The translations under genes and the position numbers were made by a program. Under the pieces are notes generated by a model that saw only the letters and a list, made by a program, of their open reading frames with translations, searched no databases and was not told the origin of the DNA. A stretch of 64,000 bases of DNA from Cupriavidus pinatubonensis (GTDB lineage: Bacteria; Pseudomonadota; Gammaproteobacteria; Burkholderiales; Burkholderiaceae), in NCBI RefSeq assembly GCF_019602855.1, contig NZ_CP080766.1, positions 248,001-312,000 on the forward strand, written 5' to 3'. Below, one piece after another: positions 36,107 to 46,374 of the stretch. Numbering within the stretch: the first letter of the stretch is position 1; the number at the start of each line of letters is the position of its first letter.

Positions 36107-36153
36107 GGAAAGGAAAGGAAGAAGGCGATCCGCATGGAATCGCCGCAGCACGC

Positions 36154-37161
36154 TTACGGTGTGGACTTCGGCTCCGTCTCGACCACTTTCACGGTGTCCT
36201 TGCCATCGAGGATGGCCTTTTCCTTCGCGCGCACCTTGACCATCAGGTCGGCAGGCACCTTGCCCTCAAACGTCCCGAGCGGCGCGAGTTCGGCGCCCTT
36301 GTACTTCATCAGCGAATACTGGCCGTAGTCCTCGTTCTTGAACTGTCCCGCCTTGACCTTGGACAGCGCCGCGCCGATGGTGGGCTCCATGTTCCACAGC
36401 GCCGACGCCACCACCGTGGCCGGATACTGCGGCTGCGTGTTGATGACATTGCCGATCGCGAGCTTCCCGCGCTCCTTCGCGGCATCGGACACGCCGAAGC
36501 GCTCCGCGTACAGTACGTCGGCGCCCTTGTCGATCATCGCGAACGCTGCTTCCTTCGCCTTGGGCGGATCGAACCAGGAGCCGATGAAGCTGACCGTGAA
36601 CTTCACCTTCGGGTTGACCGAGCGGGCGCCTTCCATAAACGCATGCATCAGTCGGTTGACTTCCGGAATCGCGTAGCCGCCCACCATGCCGATATGGTTG
36701 GTCTTGGTCATGCCGCCGGCGATCATGCCGGTGAGGTATGACGGCTCCTGGATGTAGTTGTCGAACACCGAAAAGTTGGGTGCCTGCGGCTTGCCCGAAG
36801 ACCCCATCAGGAACGCCGTCTTCGGATAGTCCTTGGCCACCTTGCGCGCGGCCGATTCCACCGCGAACGATTCGCCGACGATCAGCGCCGCGCCCTGCTC
36901 CGCATACTGGCGCAGCACACGTTCATAGTCGGCATTGGAGACGCTTTCGGAGAACACATAATCCACTTCGCCGCGGCCCTTGGCCTCGTTGAGCGCCTTG
37001 TGGATGCGCGACACCCACTGCTGCTCGACCGGCACGGTGTAGACCGCTGCCACCTTCAGCTTCGCCTGCGCGTGGGCCATCGGCATCGCGCCGATGGCGG
37101 CCACGGCGGCGCCTGCGGCGGCCAGCTTCAGCCAGGTCCTGCGATTGCGTCCAGCATTCAT
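36154..37161 (-). CDS. BMP-family ABC transporter substrate-binding protein
   Basis: The 335-residue periplasmic receptor begins with a twin-arginine-like leader (NRRTWLKLAAAG) ending near AHAQA. It then has the basic membrane protein/PnrA fold: KVAAVYTVPVEQQWV, GAALIVGESFAVESAA and GGYAIPEVNRLMHAF. BMP proteins bind purine or pyrimidine nucleosides. It starts 24 bp after the tetR stop with GGGAGGGAG before ATG. Together with two permeases and the double ATPase it forms the importer of this operon; uridine or cytidine is the likely ligand. Confidence 0.9.
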   Translation of the reverse strand: MNAGRNRRTWLKLAAAGAAVAAIGAMPMAHAQAKLKVAAVYTVPVEQQWVSRIHKALNEAKGRGEVDYVFSESVSNADYERVLRQYAEQGAALIVGESFAVESAARKVAKDYPKTAFLMGSSGKPQAPNFSVFDNYIQEPSYLTGMIAGGMTKTNHIGMVGGYAIPEVNRLMHAFMEGARSVNPKVKFTVSFIGSWFDPPKAKEAAFAMIDKGADVLYAERFGVSDAAKERGKLAIGNVINTQPQYPATVVASALWNMEPTIGAALSKVKAGQFKNEDYGQYSLMKYKGAELAPLGTFEGKVPADLMVKVRAKEKAILDGKDTVKVVETEPKSTP

Positions 37162-37185
37162 AGTTCTCCCTCCCTGGTTTGAGTA

Positions 37186-37902
37186 CTACTGTGATGAGTA
37201 CTGCGGTGTTGTTATGTCCTGCGCCAACTGTGCGCTCACGGGCAGCAGTCCGCAGCCTCGCAGCAGCAGCGCCACCAGGTGTTCGGTGGCCAGCTCGAAA
37301 TCGCGCCGGCCCAGTCGGCTCACACCGAGCACGGCGCAGATCTGCGATTCGAAATCGGCGTAGGTCTGGGTCGCCGCCCAGATCGTGAAGAACAGGTGTT
37401 GCGGATCCACGCTCGCCATCTGGCCCGTGGCGATCCAGTGGCGGATCACATCCGACTTGTGCTCGACCAGTTCGCGCAGCGCATGGCGCAGGACTTCGCC
37501 GATCTCCGGTGCGCCGTGCAGGAGTTCGTTGGCGAATACGCGCGAGGCATCAGGATGGCTCGCCGACAGGCGCATCTTGGCCCGGATGTACTGTTCGAGC
37601 GCGACCTCCGGAGGCAGCTCGGCGCGGATTGCCTCGGTCTCTGACAGCCAGAGCTGCAGCGTATGCGCGAGCACCGCACGGTACAGCGCCTGCTTCGTTC
37701 TGAAGTAGTAGTGGAGGTTGGATTTGGGCACCCCGGCGCGCACCGCGATCTCGGCCATGGTGGCACCTGCGAAGCCGGCGCGTGCAAAGACGTGCTCGGC
37801 CGCGCGCAGGATCATGGCCTCGTTCTCCTGCCGGATGCGCCCGACGCTGGCGTCGCGCGCCAGCGGCAGGCGGCGCGCCGCGGCAACCGCGGGGCCGTCC
37901 AT
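37186..37902 (-). CDS. TetR-family regulator, RutR-like
   Basis: A 238-residue regulator with an N-terminal TetR HTH (about residues 28-75, including FAGATMAEIAVRAGVPKSNL) and a ligand-binding domain with RutR-type features (ASRVFANELLHGAPEI, IWAATQTYADFESQI). RutR of E. coli binds uracil and thymine. ATG 37902 overlaps the upp stop as TGATG. It lies inside the pyrimidine operon, whose first gene is preceded by a RutR-type palindrome, so autoregulation with uracil as inducer is likely. Confidence 0.87.
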   Translation of the reverse strand: MDGPAVAAARRLPLARDASVGRIRQENEAMILRAAEHVFARAGFAGATMAEIAVRAGVPKSNLHYYFRTKQALYRAVLAHTLQLWLSETEAIRAELPPEVALEQYIRAKMRLSASHPDASRVFANELLHGAPEIGEVLRHALRELVEHKSDVIRHWIATGQMASVDPQHLFFTIWAATQTYADFESQICAVLGVSRLGRRDFELATEHLVALLLRGCGLLPVSAQLAQDITTPQYSSQ

Positions 37903-38585
37903 CACCGTGTGCCGTAGAGGCGGTCCCCGGCATCGCCGAGCCCGGGCACGATGTAGCCGTGCTCGTTCAGCTCCTCGTCGATGGCCGCCGTGACGATCGC
38001 AACGTCCGGATGCGCGGCCTGCAGCGCCTTCAGGCCCGGGCGCGACGCAATCAGGCAGACGTATTTCAGCATGCTCACACCGCTTTCCTTGAGGCGGTTG
38101 AGCGCGGCAATGGCGGAGTTGCCGGTGGCCAGCATGGGGTCCACCACGATCACGATCCGTTCCTGGATGTCCTCGGGCATCTTGAAGTAGTACTCGACCG
38201 GTTCCAGCGTTTCCGGATCCCGGTACAGGCCGATATGGCCCACGCGCGCGGCCGGCAAAAGCTCCAGCATCCCGTCGAGGAAGCCGTTGCCCGCCCGCAG
38301 GATCGACACCAGGCAGAGCTTCTTGCCCGCCAGCACCGGCGATTGCGTCGGCGCGATCGGCGTCTTGATGGCAATGGTTTCCATCGGCAAATCGCGCGTC
38401 GCTTCGTAAGTCAGCAGTTGGCTGATCTCGCGCACGAGCCGGCGAAAATTGTCGGTCGTGGTCTCTTCGCTGCGCGCCAGCGTGACCTTGTGCTGGACCA
38501 GCGGGTGATCGACCACCAGCACGGAGGCGGCCGGTGCGTTGGCGGCTTCGGCCGGAGCCACGGGGACGGCAGACATGTCGTTCAT
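37902..38585 (-). CDS. upp: Uracil phosphoribosyltransferase
   Basis: The 227-residue enzyme makes UMP from uracil and PRPP in the cytoplasm. The PRPP-binding loop [11 protein letters not shown] and the uracil-binding C-terminal region [12 protein letters not shown] are present. An N-terminal Ala/Pro extension of about 18 residues precedes the usual start of the fold. It lies 94 bp after URC4. In the URC pathway of uracil catabolism a uracil phosphoribosyltransferase (URC6) performs the first step, so this copy may be catabolic rather than purely salvage. Confidence 0.95.
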   Translation of the reverse strand: MNDMSAVPVAPAEAANAPAASVLVVDHPLVQHKVTLARSEETTTDNFRRLVREISQLLTYEATRDLPMETIAIKTPIAPTQSPVLAGKKLCLVSILRAGNGFLDGMLELLPAARVGHIGLYRDPETLEPVEYYFKMPEDIQERIVIVVDPMLATGNSAIAALNRLKESGVSMLKYVCLIASRPGLKALQAAHPDVAIVTAAIDEELNEHGYIVPGLGDAGDRLYGTR

Positions 38586-38679
38586 GGTGACGCTCCTATG
38601 CAATCGGACTGGCGAGGGAATCAGGGATTGCACCGCCGGATGGATCCGGCGGGCAAGCGTTGCTGCGCGGCTGTGGCGC

Positions 38680-39980
38680 TCAAAACACCGTGCCGTCGCT
38701 GTTGATCGCGAACGGTGGCGGGCCGCCGGGCCTGCGCTTGGCGGCAATACGCCGCCCCGCCGCCCAGGTGCCGCCTTCCAGCACACGCGCCAGCGGGAAG
38801 TCCGCTTCCGACAGGCCAAGCGCCTGGCGCACGCCGTCCGCCACGAGATCCAGGCCAGTCACGGTCAAGGCACGCCATTCGACAATGACGGGCTCCTGCA
38901 CCTCGTGCGCGACCTCGGCGAATGCCGGGTCGCGCGGCACCATCAACTCGAAGTCGAACAGCAGGCCGCCGTTGCGATATTCGGGCAGCCCCGTCAACGC
39001 CTCCAGGCCGGTGACCACAAGTCCGGCGTCTTCGAGCGGCTCCAGCAGCGAATAGGTCAGCCACTGGGTCAGCTTGTGGAACGGCACCAGACCGCCCGGC
39101 GCGGCAGCGTGGCGCCAGGTATCGCCGAGCGACACGCCGTCGAGCACGATCCGTCCCGGCCACACCGGCCCGAGCGCCACCAGCAGCGTCTTCAGGATGA
39201 AGCTCGCTTCGATGCGCTCGTTGACTGCGTTCGCCTTCAGGTAATCGAACAGGTTGCCGAGCCGCGCCGGCGTGCCAAACACTGCCGGCGTGGCCTGCAT
39301 GACTTCACCGAGGCGGCGCAGCAACCCCGCGCGCCCTTCCAGGCCTACCAGCGGATTGTGCTGCGCGACCTGGAACGCAGTGGCGATGCTGGACGCATCG
39401 ATGCGCATCAGCCGTTCGGCATCGGCACGCAGCGGATCGCCGGGCTCGGCGGAGAAGCCGCCGCGCGCGAACAGATCGAAGCTCGCCACGCCCAGCCCTT
39501 CCGAACGCGTCAGGATCAGGTCACTGGCCGGATCGCGGTAGCGCCAGTCAGGACCAGCCCCCGCGTCGAGCAGCACGCTGGGGATGACCAGGTCGATGCC
39601 GATCCGTGCGCGGTCCTCGCGATGCTCGGGACCGCTCAGCGCCGCGCGCTCGCACAGGATGTGCCAGCGATCCAGCCGCTCGCCGGAGCCACCGCTTTCA
39701 AAATGGCGCCAGCGGCTGTGGTATGGCACCCGCAGGTCCGGATAACGCTGCCGAATGGTGCTGGCCACGTAGTCGGCAATCGCATGCACGCGATCGGGAT
39801 GCCAGGTGAACAGTTCGGACTGGCCGGCGGCCACGTGCTCCGTGACCGCAGCACAGTGCGTGCGTACCGCTTCGGCGCACAGCAGCGCCGCAGCCGGATG
39901 CCCCGCCGGTACCGGACTGTACCAGCCACTGCCGAGACCGTCGGCCGGCCCTTCGGGCCGGTCCGCTTCGGGATACGTGT

Positions 39981-39984
<4 letters not shown>
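38680..39984 (-). CDS. URC4/URG3 family protein (DUF1688), uracil catabolism
   Basis: A 434-residue protein recognised as DUF1688 by features such as [23 protein letters not shown] and [17 protein letters not shown]. In the yeast Lachancea kluyveri URC4 is essential for uracil catabolism but its reaction is not well defined. The start overlaps the stop of the URC1-type gene by 4 bp (ATGA), as expected for partners in one pathway. It is soluble with no signal peptide. Confidence 0.88.
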
Positions 39985-41219
<1,235 letters not shown>

Positions 41220-41245
41220 GACACCTCTCGATTCCTTGATGGAAT

Positions 41246-41263
41246 CCTGACCAAATGGTCAGG
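41246..41263. promoter_or_regulatory. RutR-type operator before the pyrimidine operon
   Basis: CCTGACCA-AA-TGGTCAGG is a perfect 18-bp palindrome with a two-base centre. Its core TGACCA-N2-TGGTCA is the E. coli RutR consensus. It ends 27 bp upstream of the ATG of the first operon gene, a position suited to repression. The operon itself encodes a RutR-like TetR protein. Confidence 0.82.
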
Positions 41264-41408
41264 TTTACGATTCCATACTAGGCAATCTCCGTGCCATCAC
41301 CCAAAGGCCGTTTCAACCCGTCCGTGGGTCGTCGCACGCTGGCAACGCCGGGCTTGTGCACAGGTGGTGTGCGGATGGCGCCGACACTCATGGTGCTCGC
41401 GCACCACG

Positions 41409-41447
41409 AAAAAGCGGCACGCGCCGTAGTCCGCACGTGCCGCTTTT
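41409..41447 (-). terminator. Intrinsic terminator after the acyltransferase gene
   Basis: AAAAGCGGCACG (41410-41421) pairs with CGTGCCGCTTTT (41436-41447) around a 14-base loop. Read on the minus strand, a run of five T follows the stem. It separates the acyltransferase transcript from the pyrimidine operon promoter downstream. Confidence 0.8.
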
Positions 41448-41495
41448 GCTGCACTGACCATCCGCGCCATGCGACACGGACGAGACATCGGGCTG

Positions 41496-42587
41496 TTACG
41501 TCGTCGATTCTCCGGCCGTCCTGCGACGGCCGCCCGCCAGCATCCCGCGCAGCGCCGCGAACGGGCTGGTGCTTTCTACGTAACGGTGGAACAAGGATCC
41601 GGCAACATTGCTCGCCACCCAGGCCAGCAACATACCGAGCGCGTTGATCACCGGACGCCCCGGGGCGAGGTGCGAAACCACTGCGTTCACCACCAGGCAG
41701 ATCGGGAAGTGAACCAGGAACACGGAATACGAGATGCGGCCAAAGAACCCCACGACCGCCGCACGCGGCCAGCCCTCTAGCCACCCTTCGCGCCTCGCCA
41801 CAGCGAGCAGCACGGCAGTCGCCAGCGCCACGGCGATGCGCAGGCGGAAATCGATGATAAGCGCAGCCAGCCCCATCGCGCCAAGCAGCAGCAGCGGAAT
41901 CGCCGAGCGCTCCGGATTGGATGCCCAGTACGCAAGCGTGCCCATGCCATAGGCGCCGAAGAAGTACACCGCCCAGATGTCCCACGACGCATCGCGGTTG
42001 AACCAGAACAGCGAGGCGATCGCCAGCGCGGACACCAGCACGATACCCGCGCGCGCACCCTGCCCCGACACGCTGCGCGCGAGCCACAGTGCCGTCACCA
42101 ACAGTGCGAACAGCTGCAAGTCGATCGCGACGTACCAGACGCCCGCCGACAACGCATCGACGTCGAGCACGTTATGCAGCAGCAGCACATGGGCAAGGAA
42201 CTGCATCAGGTGCGGTGGCGCCGGAATCGACTCGTGGACCATCCACGTACGCGCGATGGCAGCCCCGGCGATGCTGATGAGAATCGCCGCGGCATAGGGT
42301 GTAACCAGCTTCTGATAGCGGCGCCAGACAGCGACCAATGGATGCTGGCGAATCGTCAGGCGCCCTTGGGGCGCGAGGCTGCGCGCTGCCAGAAAGCCGC
42401 TGACGACCAGGAACACCTGCACCGCGATGCGGGCGTATTGCGACAGCCAGTCCAGCATGTCGGGCGCCAGCGAATAGGCGGCGTCGGACATCGGGCCGTA
42501 GAACGCAAGGTGATGAAGCACGATCAGCTGTGAACTGACGGCTTTCAGGGCGTCAATGCACGCTAGGCGCGAAGGACGGGGGCTCAT
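41496..42587 (-). CDS. Acyltransferase 3 (OafA/YrhL-type) membrane protein
   Basis: A 363-residue polytopic protein beginning with the acyltransferase 3 motif region CIDALKAVSSQLIVLHHLAF; the histidine pair in VLHHLAF is the proposed catalytic site. Later features include VFLVVSGFLAARS and the FGRISYSVFLVHFPI motif. Such proteins O-acylate surface polysaccharides, peptidoglycan or other envelope glycans. It is monocistronic, with a strong terminator behind it. The acceptor is unknown. Confidence 0.9.
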   Translation of the reverse strand: MSPRPSRLACIDALKAVSSQLIVLHHLAFYGPMSDAAYSLAPDMLDWLSQYARIAVQVFLVVSGFLAARSLAPQGRLTIRQHPLVAVWRRYQKLVTPYAAAILISIAGAAIARTWMVHESIPAPPHLMQFLAHVLLLHNVLDVDALSAGVWYVAIDLQLFALLVTALWLARSVSGQGARAGIVLVSALAIASLFWFNRDASWDIWAVYFFGAYGMGTLAYWASNPERSAIPLLLLGAMGLAALIIDFRLRIAVALATAVLLAVARREGWLEGWPRAAVVGFFGRISYSVFLVHFPICLVVNAVVSHLAPGRPVINALGMLLAWVASNVAGSLFHRYVESTSPFAALRGMLAGGRRRTAGESTT

Positions 42588-42838
42588 TGTTATAAGAACG
42601 TTGCAAATAAGCGGGACGGGCCGGATTTTACCGCCTTCGCCGACACAATATGCGGCTTATTTGTCACAAAATGAGTAATGGTTACACAAATCAGCAGGAT
42701 GTGCGGCTTGCGTGAGGATGCCCCCCAGCGCGCATCACTTGCTCATGTCTTCTCGACGAAGCATTTGCTTATGAAAAAGTTGTCGTTCCGCATTCAGGCG
42801 TGCGGGTATACCCTTGCGACTTTGCTGCAACCGGCGTC

Positions 42839-43774
42839 ATGACGCCTCGCCCGTTTCCTATGCCGTCCTTCCGCCTTACCGCCTCCAACCTGTTCCGCCC
42901 GTTGACCGCGCTACTGCTAGCCGTGGCCACGCTGTCTCCGCTTGGCGCCCGCGCGCAAAGCCCGGTGCTGGACAAGATCCGCGACAGCGGCACCATCGTG
43001 CTCGGTTATCGTGAATCCGCGCTGCCGTTCTCGTTTGCCGATGACAAGGGCCAGCCGGCCGGCTATGCCGTCGACCTGTGCCTGCGCGTGGCCGAGGCCG
43101 CCCGCCAGAAGCTTGGCCTGAAGGACATCAAGGTTCGCTGGCTGCCGCTCACGCCGCAGAACCGCTTCCCGGCCGTGGTCAACGGCCTGGTCGACCTCGA
43201 CTGCGCGCCGAACACGAACTCGCTGGAACGGCAAAAGCAGGTGGCGTTCAGCGTGTCGCACTATGTTTCCACCGTACGCATGCTGGTGCGCGCAGATTCC
43301 GGCATCCAGTCGTTCGAAGACCTGCGCGGCAAGACCGTCGTCACCAGCGCCGGCTCAACAGGCGACCGCCATGTGCGCCGCTTGAAGCAGCAATACGGCT
43401 ATCGGGACGTCTACGCCAAGGACCACGGCGAATCGTTCCTGCTGCTCGAATCGGGCCGCGCACAGGCCTTCGTCATGGACGACGTGCTGCTCGCCGGCCT
43501 GCGCGCCCGCGCCAAGGATCCGTCGCAGTTCGTGATCGTCGGCCCTGCACTTTCGACGGAACAAAACGCACTGATGATGTCGAAGGCGGACCCGGAGTGG
43601 AAACGGTTCGTCGACCAGACACTGGCCGGCACATTTGCGGGCACGGGCATCACGACCCTGCAGAAGCACTGGTTCCAGCAGCCTATTGGCAGCCGCAAGA
43701 TCAATCTCGCGCTGCTGCCGTCGAACCAGGTCCGGGACGCCTGGAAGCATCCGTCCGACGTCGCCTCGGAGTGA
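42839..43774 (+). CDS. Amino-acid ABC transporter substrate-binding protein (GltI-like)
   Basis: The 311-residue protein has a signal peptide ending near GARAQS and a type II periplasmic binding fold: IRDSGTIVLGYRESALPFSF, then DLDCAPNTNSLERQKQVAFS and GKTVVTSAGSTGDRHVRRL. These resemble glutamate/aspartate-binding GltI. It starts at ATG 42839, with ATG 42860 possible. No permease or ATPase gene is beside it, so it must share transporters encoded elsewhere. It is divergent from the acyltransferase gene over 251 bp with no other gene. Confidence 0.88.
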   Translation: MTPRPFPMPSFRLTASNLFRPLTALLLAVATLSPLGARAQSPVLDKIRDSGTIVLGYRESALPFSFADDKGQPAGYAVDLCLRVAEAARQKLGLKDIKVRWLPLTPQNRFPAVVNGLVDLDCAPNTNSLERQKQVAFSVSHYVSTVRMLVRADSGIQSFEDLRGKTVVTSAGSTGDRHVRRLKQQYGYRDVYAKDHGESFLLLESGRAQAFVMDDVLLAGLRARAKDPSQFVIVGPALSTEQNALMMSKADPEWKRFVDQTLAGTFAGTGITTLQKHWFQQPIGSRKINLALLPSNQVRDAWKHPSDVASE

Positions 43775-43852
43775 TTTGAACGCAACAATCGCAATCAGAT
43801 TGATGCGGCAATCCATGATTTCCATGAGGCCTACTGCCGGGTAGGCCCCCAG

Positions 43853-43941
43853 TTGACAGCCTGGCGAGTGCTTGGCGACACTGAAACTGGTTGCTCCGCG
43901 AACGGGGCGGCCGCGAACAATCAACCGCCCGATGGGGCGGT
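43853..43941 (+). promoter_or_regulatory. Candidate promoter and leader hairpin of the KFDPY-repeat gene
   Basis: A consensus -35 TTGACA lies at 43853-43858; GACACT 18 bp further is only a weak -10. A leader hairpin ACCGCCC-GATG-GGGCGGT follows at 43924-43941, ahead of the AGGAG ribosome-binding site. The promoter is tentative because of the poor -10. Confidence 0.35.
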
Positions 43942-43968
43942 ATAACCAGGCAGGACTCAGGAGAAATC

Positions 43969-44271
43969 ATGAACAAGTTCGTTGCGATCGCAATCGCGCT
44001 CGCACTGGGCACGGCTGCTGTGGCCGCCCAGGCGCAGACCGGCGGCAAGAAGTTCGACCCGTACACCCAGGGTGCCAAGTCGGGTCAGAAGTTCGACCCG
44101 TACTCCGAAGGTGCCAAGAGCGGCGACAAGTTCGATCCGTACAGCCAGGGCGCAAACAAGAGCACCCGCAGCGACCTGACCGACGCCTCCGCTCCGGAAG
44201 CCAAGAAGTCGACCAAGTCGAAGTCCAAGAAGAGCAAGAAAAAGGCAGCTTCGGCGCCGGCCGCCAGCTGA
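43969..44271 (+). CDS. Small exported protein with three KFDPY repeats
   Basis: A 100-residue protein with a signal peptide (about residues 1-22, ending AAQAQ), three 13-residue repeats of the form KFDPYxxGAKSGx (K28, K41, K54) and a C-terminal Lys/Ser/Ala tail. No family was recognised. AGGAG precedes ATG 43969. The tail is highly basic, so binding to an acidic envelope polymer or nucleic acid is conceivable but not shown. It lies between the GltI-like gene (194-bp gap) and a convergent exported-protein gene, and is closed by a strong hairpin. Confidence 0.78.
   Translation: MNKFVAIAIALALGTAAVAAQAQTGGKKFDPYTQGAKSGQKFDPYSEGAKSGDKFDPYSQGANKSTRSDLTDASAPEAKKSTKSKSKKSKKKAASAPAAS
44050..44166 (+). 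repeat. Three tandem 39-bp coding repeats
   Basis: Three in-frame units of 39 bp encode KFDPYTQGAKSGQ, KFDPYSEGAKSGD and KFDPYSQGANKST. The DNA is nearly as conserved as the protein, so the copies are either recently duplicated or kept uniform. Confidence 0.9.
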
Positions 44272-44284
44272 TACTGGTAAGCCC

Positions 44285-44322
44285 AATGACAAAGCCCGCG
44301 CCATGGCGCGGGCTTTGTCATT
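44285..44322. terminator. Perfect 18-bp-arm hairpin between convergent genes
   Basis: The arms 44285-44302 and 44305-44322 are perfectly complementary around AT. Both the KFDPY gene (plus) and the exported-protein gene (minus) run into it. Mixed A/T ends with a GC core suit a bidirectional terminator, although T runs are short. Confidence 0.8.
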
Positions 44323-44349
44323 GTTGGTGAGGCGGCATCGCGAATACGC

Positions 44350-45231
44350 TTACGGCGCCTTCGTGTCCAACTCCATCGCCGTCACATCAATGCGCTGCAC
44401 CTTGCCGTCCTGCTTGACTTCCGTGCGCAACACGAAAGCCTCCGCGGGACAGTACCAGTCGGTAATCTGCATCACGGAAGGCTCGACCTGCACGACCTCT
44501 TCGCCGACCAGCAGCGGTCCCAGCGACGTGCGCTTTTCATAAGTGATCGGCAGGCATTCCCTGCGGCCGAGCACGGTATCGATCATCTGACGGCGGCCCA
44601 CCTGGCGCGAACTGATGTTGATCGACGCATGCAACGCGCGCATGGTGCCCACCACCTGATCCGAACCCAGCGGATAGATCTTCAGCGACAGGCTGGATTC
44701 GAACGTTTCACCATCCAGCGTGCTGCCTTCGCGCAGGTTCAGGCCGGCATAGTTGAAGACGCCTTTGCCCTTGAAGGCGGCCTCGCCGTACATGCGGGCG
44801 TAGCGCGCGCGGGCATTGATGATGGCGTGCTGGCTTTCGATGCTGGTTTCTTCGGCGGGGGTGCGCCGGTCAATGTTGACCATGTGCACCTGGTCCATGA
44901 CCACCGGTGGTCCCATCAATGCCGACATGGCGGACTTTGACATGACCTCGAGTTGCGCGCGGCAACCCGACGGGCTGCGTCCGACGTTGCGCAGCGTCAT
45001 GGTGATCGACATCGGCAACGCGCCGTCGCCCTCCATCTGCACTTGCGAGCCAGAGCGGAACCACGGCGCGTCGCAGATGACGGCGCCAGCCGGCATGGCC
45101 CGGGACGCAGCTGGCGCTGCGGTACCCTGGCGAGACTCGGCTGGCTCCTCACCCCAGGCGACTCCACTCGCGAGCAATGCCAGGGCGGCGACCGGGGCGT
45201 TTCGCAGGTAGTGCTGCGCCTTTGTCTTCAC
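44350..45231 (-). CDS. Exported protein of unknown function with four cysteines
   Basis: A 293-residue protein with a clear signal peptide (PVAALALLASGVAWG, cleavage near residue 27). The mature part has four cysteines (in VICDAP, SGCRAQ, RRECLP and DWYCPA), suggesting two disulfides in the periplasm, and extended beta-rich segments. No family was recognised. It is convergent with the KFDPY gene and divergent from the HdeD gene over 162 bp. Confidence 0.78.
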   Translation of the reverse strand: MKTKAQHYLRNAPVAALALLASGVAWGEEPAESRQGTAAPAASRAMPAGAVICDAPWFRSGSQVQMEGDGALPMSITMTLRNVGRSPSGCRAQLEVMSKSAMSALMGPPVVMDQVHMVNIDRRTPAEETSIESQHAIINARARYARMYGEAAFKGKGVFNYAGLNLREGSTLDGETFESSLSLKIYPLGSDQVVGTMRALHASINISSRQVGRRQMIDTVLGRRECLPITYEKRTSLGPLLVGEEVVQVEPSVMQITDWYCPAEAFVLRTEVKQDGKVQRIDVTAMELDTKAP

Positions 45232-45393
45232 ATGAATCCCTGTCTAGAATGGTCTTGCGTCCCCCACTGGCACCCGCCCGGGCCGGTCCGCAACCGCTGC
45301 GCTCTTTAAATTAGCGTGTTTCCCGCGTGCTGTCTCGTCGGGTTTTTCGGATGCCGCCACCGGCTGGCATTCCGGTACCTTGCAGGAGATCCC

Positions 45394-45954
45394 ATGCTTC
45401 AGTACTACGCGAAATTATGGTGGGTGATCGCACTGCGCGGCATGCTCGCGCTGGTTTTCGGCATCTGCGCGTTTTTCGCGCCGATCGCCACGCTGGCGGC
45501 GCTGATCCTTATCTTCGGCGCATTCGCCGCCGCCGACGGGCTGATGGCGCTGCTGATGGCGATCTCCGGCAAGGAACGCGAGACCAGCGACCGCTGGGTC
45601 CTGGCATTGCAAGGCCTGCTCGGCCTCGGCGTGGGCGCGCTTACCCTGCTGAGCCCGACGATCACTGCGCTGTCACTGCTGATCTATATTGCCGCCTGGT
45701 CCCTGGCCACCGGTGTGCTGCAGATCGTCGCGGCGGTGCGGCTACGCAAGGAAATCCCTAATGAATGGTGGCTGATCCTTGCCGGACTGGTAAGCATCGC
45801 TTTCGCGTTCCTCGTTTTGTGGAAGCCGCTGGCCGGTGCGCTGGCCGTGCTGTGGATGATCGGCTCCTGGGCGATCGTGTGCGGCATCCTGCTCCTCGGC
45901 GTCGCGCTGCGCCTGCGCAGTGCCAAACCAGTGACCGTCACCCAACCTGCCTGA
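45394..45954 (+). CDS. HdeD-family membrane protein (DUF308)
   Basis: A 186-residue protein with six hydrophobic segments in three pairs, starting MLQYYAKLWWVIALRGMLAL. HdeD/DUF308 proteins are associated with acid resistance in E. coli, but their activity is not established. AGGAG precedes ATG 45394. It stands alone; a hairpin with no T run (45993-46017) lies 38 bp after its stop. Confidence 0.88.
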   Translation: MLQYYAKLWWVIALRGMLALVFGICAFFAPIATLAALILIFGAFAAADGLMALLMAISGKERETSDRWVLALQGLLGLGVGALTLLSPTITALSLLIYIAAWSLATGVLQIVAAVRLRKEIPNEWWLILAGLVSIAFAFLVLWKPLAGALAVLWMIGSWAIVCGILLLGVALRLRSAKPVTVTQPA

Positions 45955-46374
45955 CGTCGCGTCTGTCCGGGCGCAAGGGTTCGTTCCGGGCATTCCGGGG
46001 GTCCACATACCCCGGAAAGGCAGGATGAGCCCCAGCCCGTGCTACCATTGCCCGCCCGTGAGAGGGACGGGGTCCGCGCAGCGGGAAAAGATACGTTTGA
46101 ATCACAAATTTTTCCTGCCACAGGCCTTCAGCGGTGGCTTGTCCACCGGGAAGCGTTCGCAAACGTTGTGACGGCTTCCCGCCATGTCCGGCCGCATGCA
46201 GTCAGGCCGGAATGCCGGAACGGCCCTCGCCCGGGACATGTTGGATGGAGCCGATTCCAGGCCAGCCCCGCGCATGACCGGCACAGCCCGTGATGCGCCG
46301 GGGCGGCGCTGGCCGGCTCCCTGTCGCGCCAAGCGGCGCAAGCCATTCATCCGTCGACATTTCCAGGGAGTTCT
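45955..46374. other. 420-bp intergenic region upstream of the arn operon
   Basis: No gene is supported here. It holds a hairpin TTCCGGGG-N9-CCCCGGAA (45993-46017) after the hdeD-like gene and an AT-rich patch around 46090-46116, the best place for an arn promoter. A small open frame at 46184-46432 has no clear ribosome-binding site, no family likeness and overlaps arnT, so it is not called. No PmrA-type direct repeat was recognised with confidence. Confidence 0.6.

Noticed and set aside
34424-36328. A 634-codon plus-strand open frame opposite the nucleoside transporter genes
   Set aside because: It crosses several gene boundaries of the opposite operon; the product is His/Arg/Ala-rich with no motif. 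Long antisense frames are common at this GC content.
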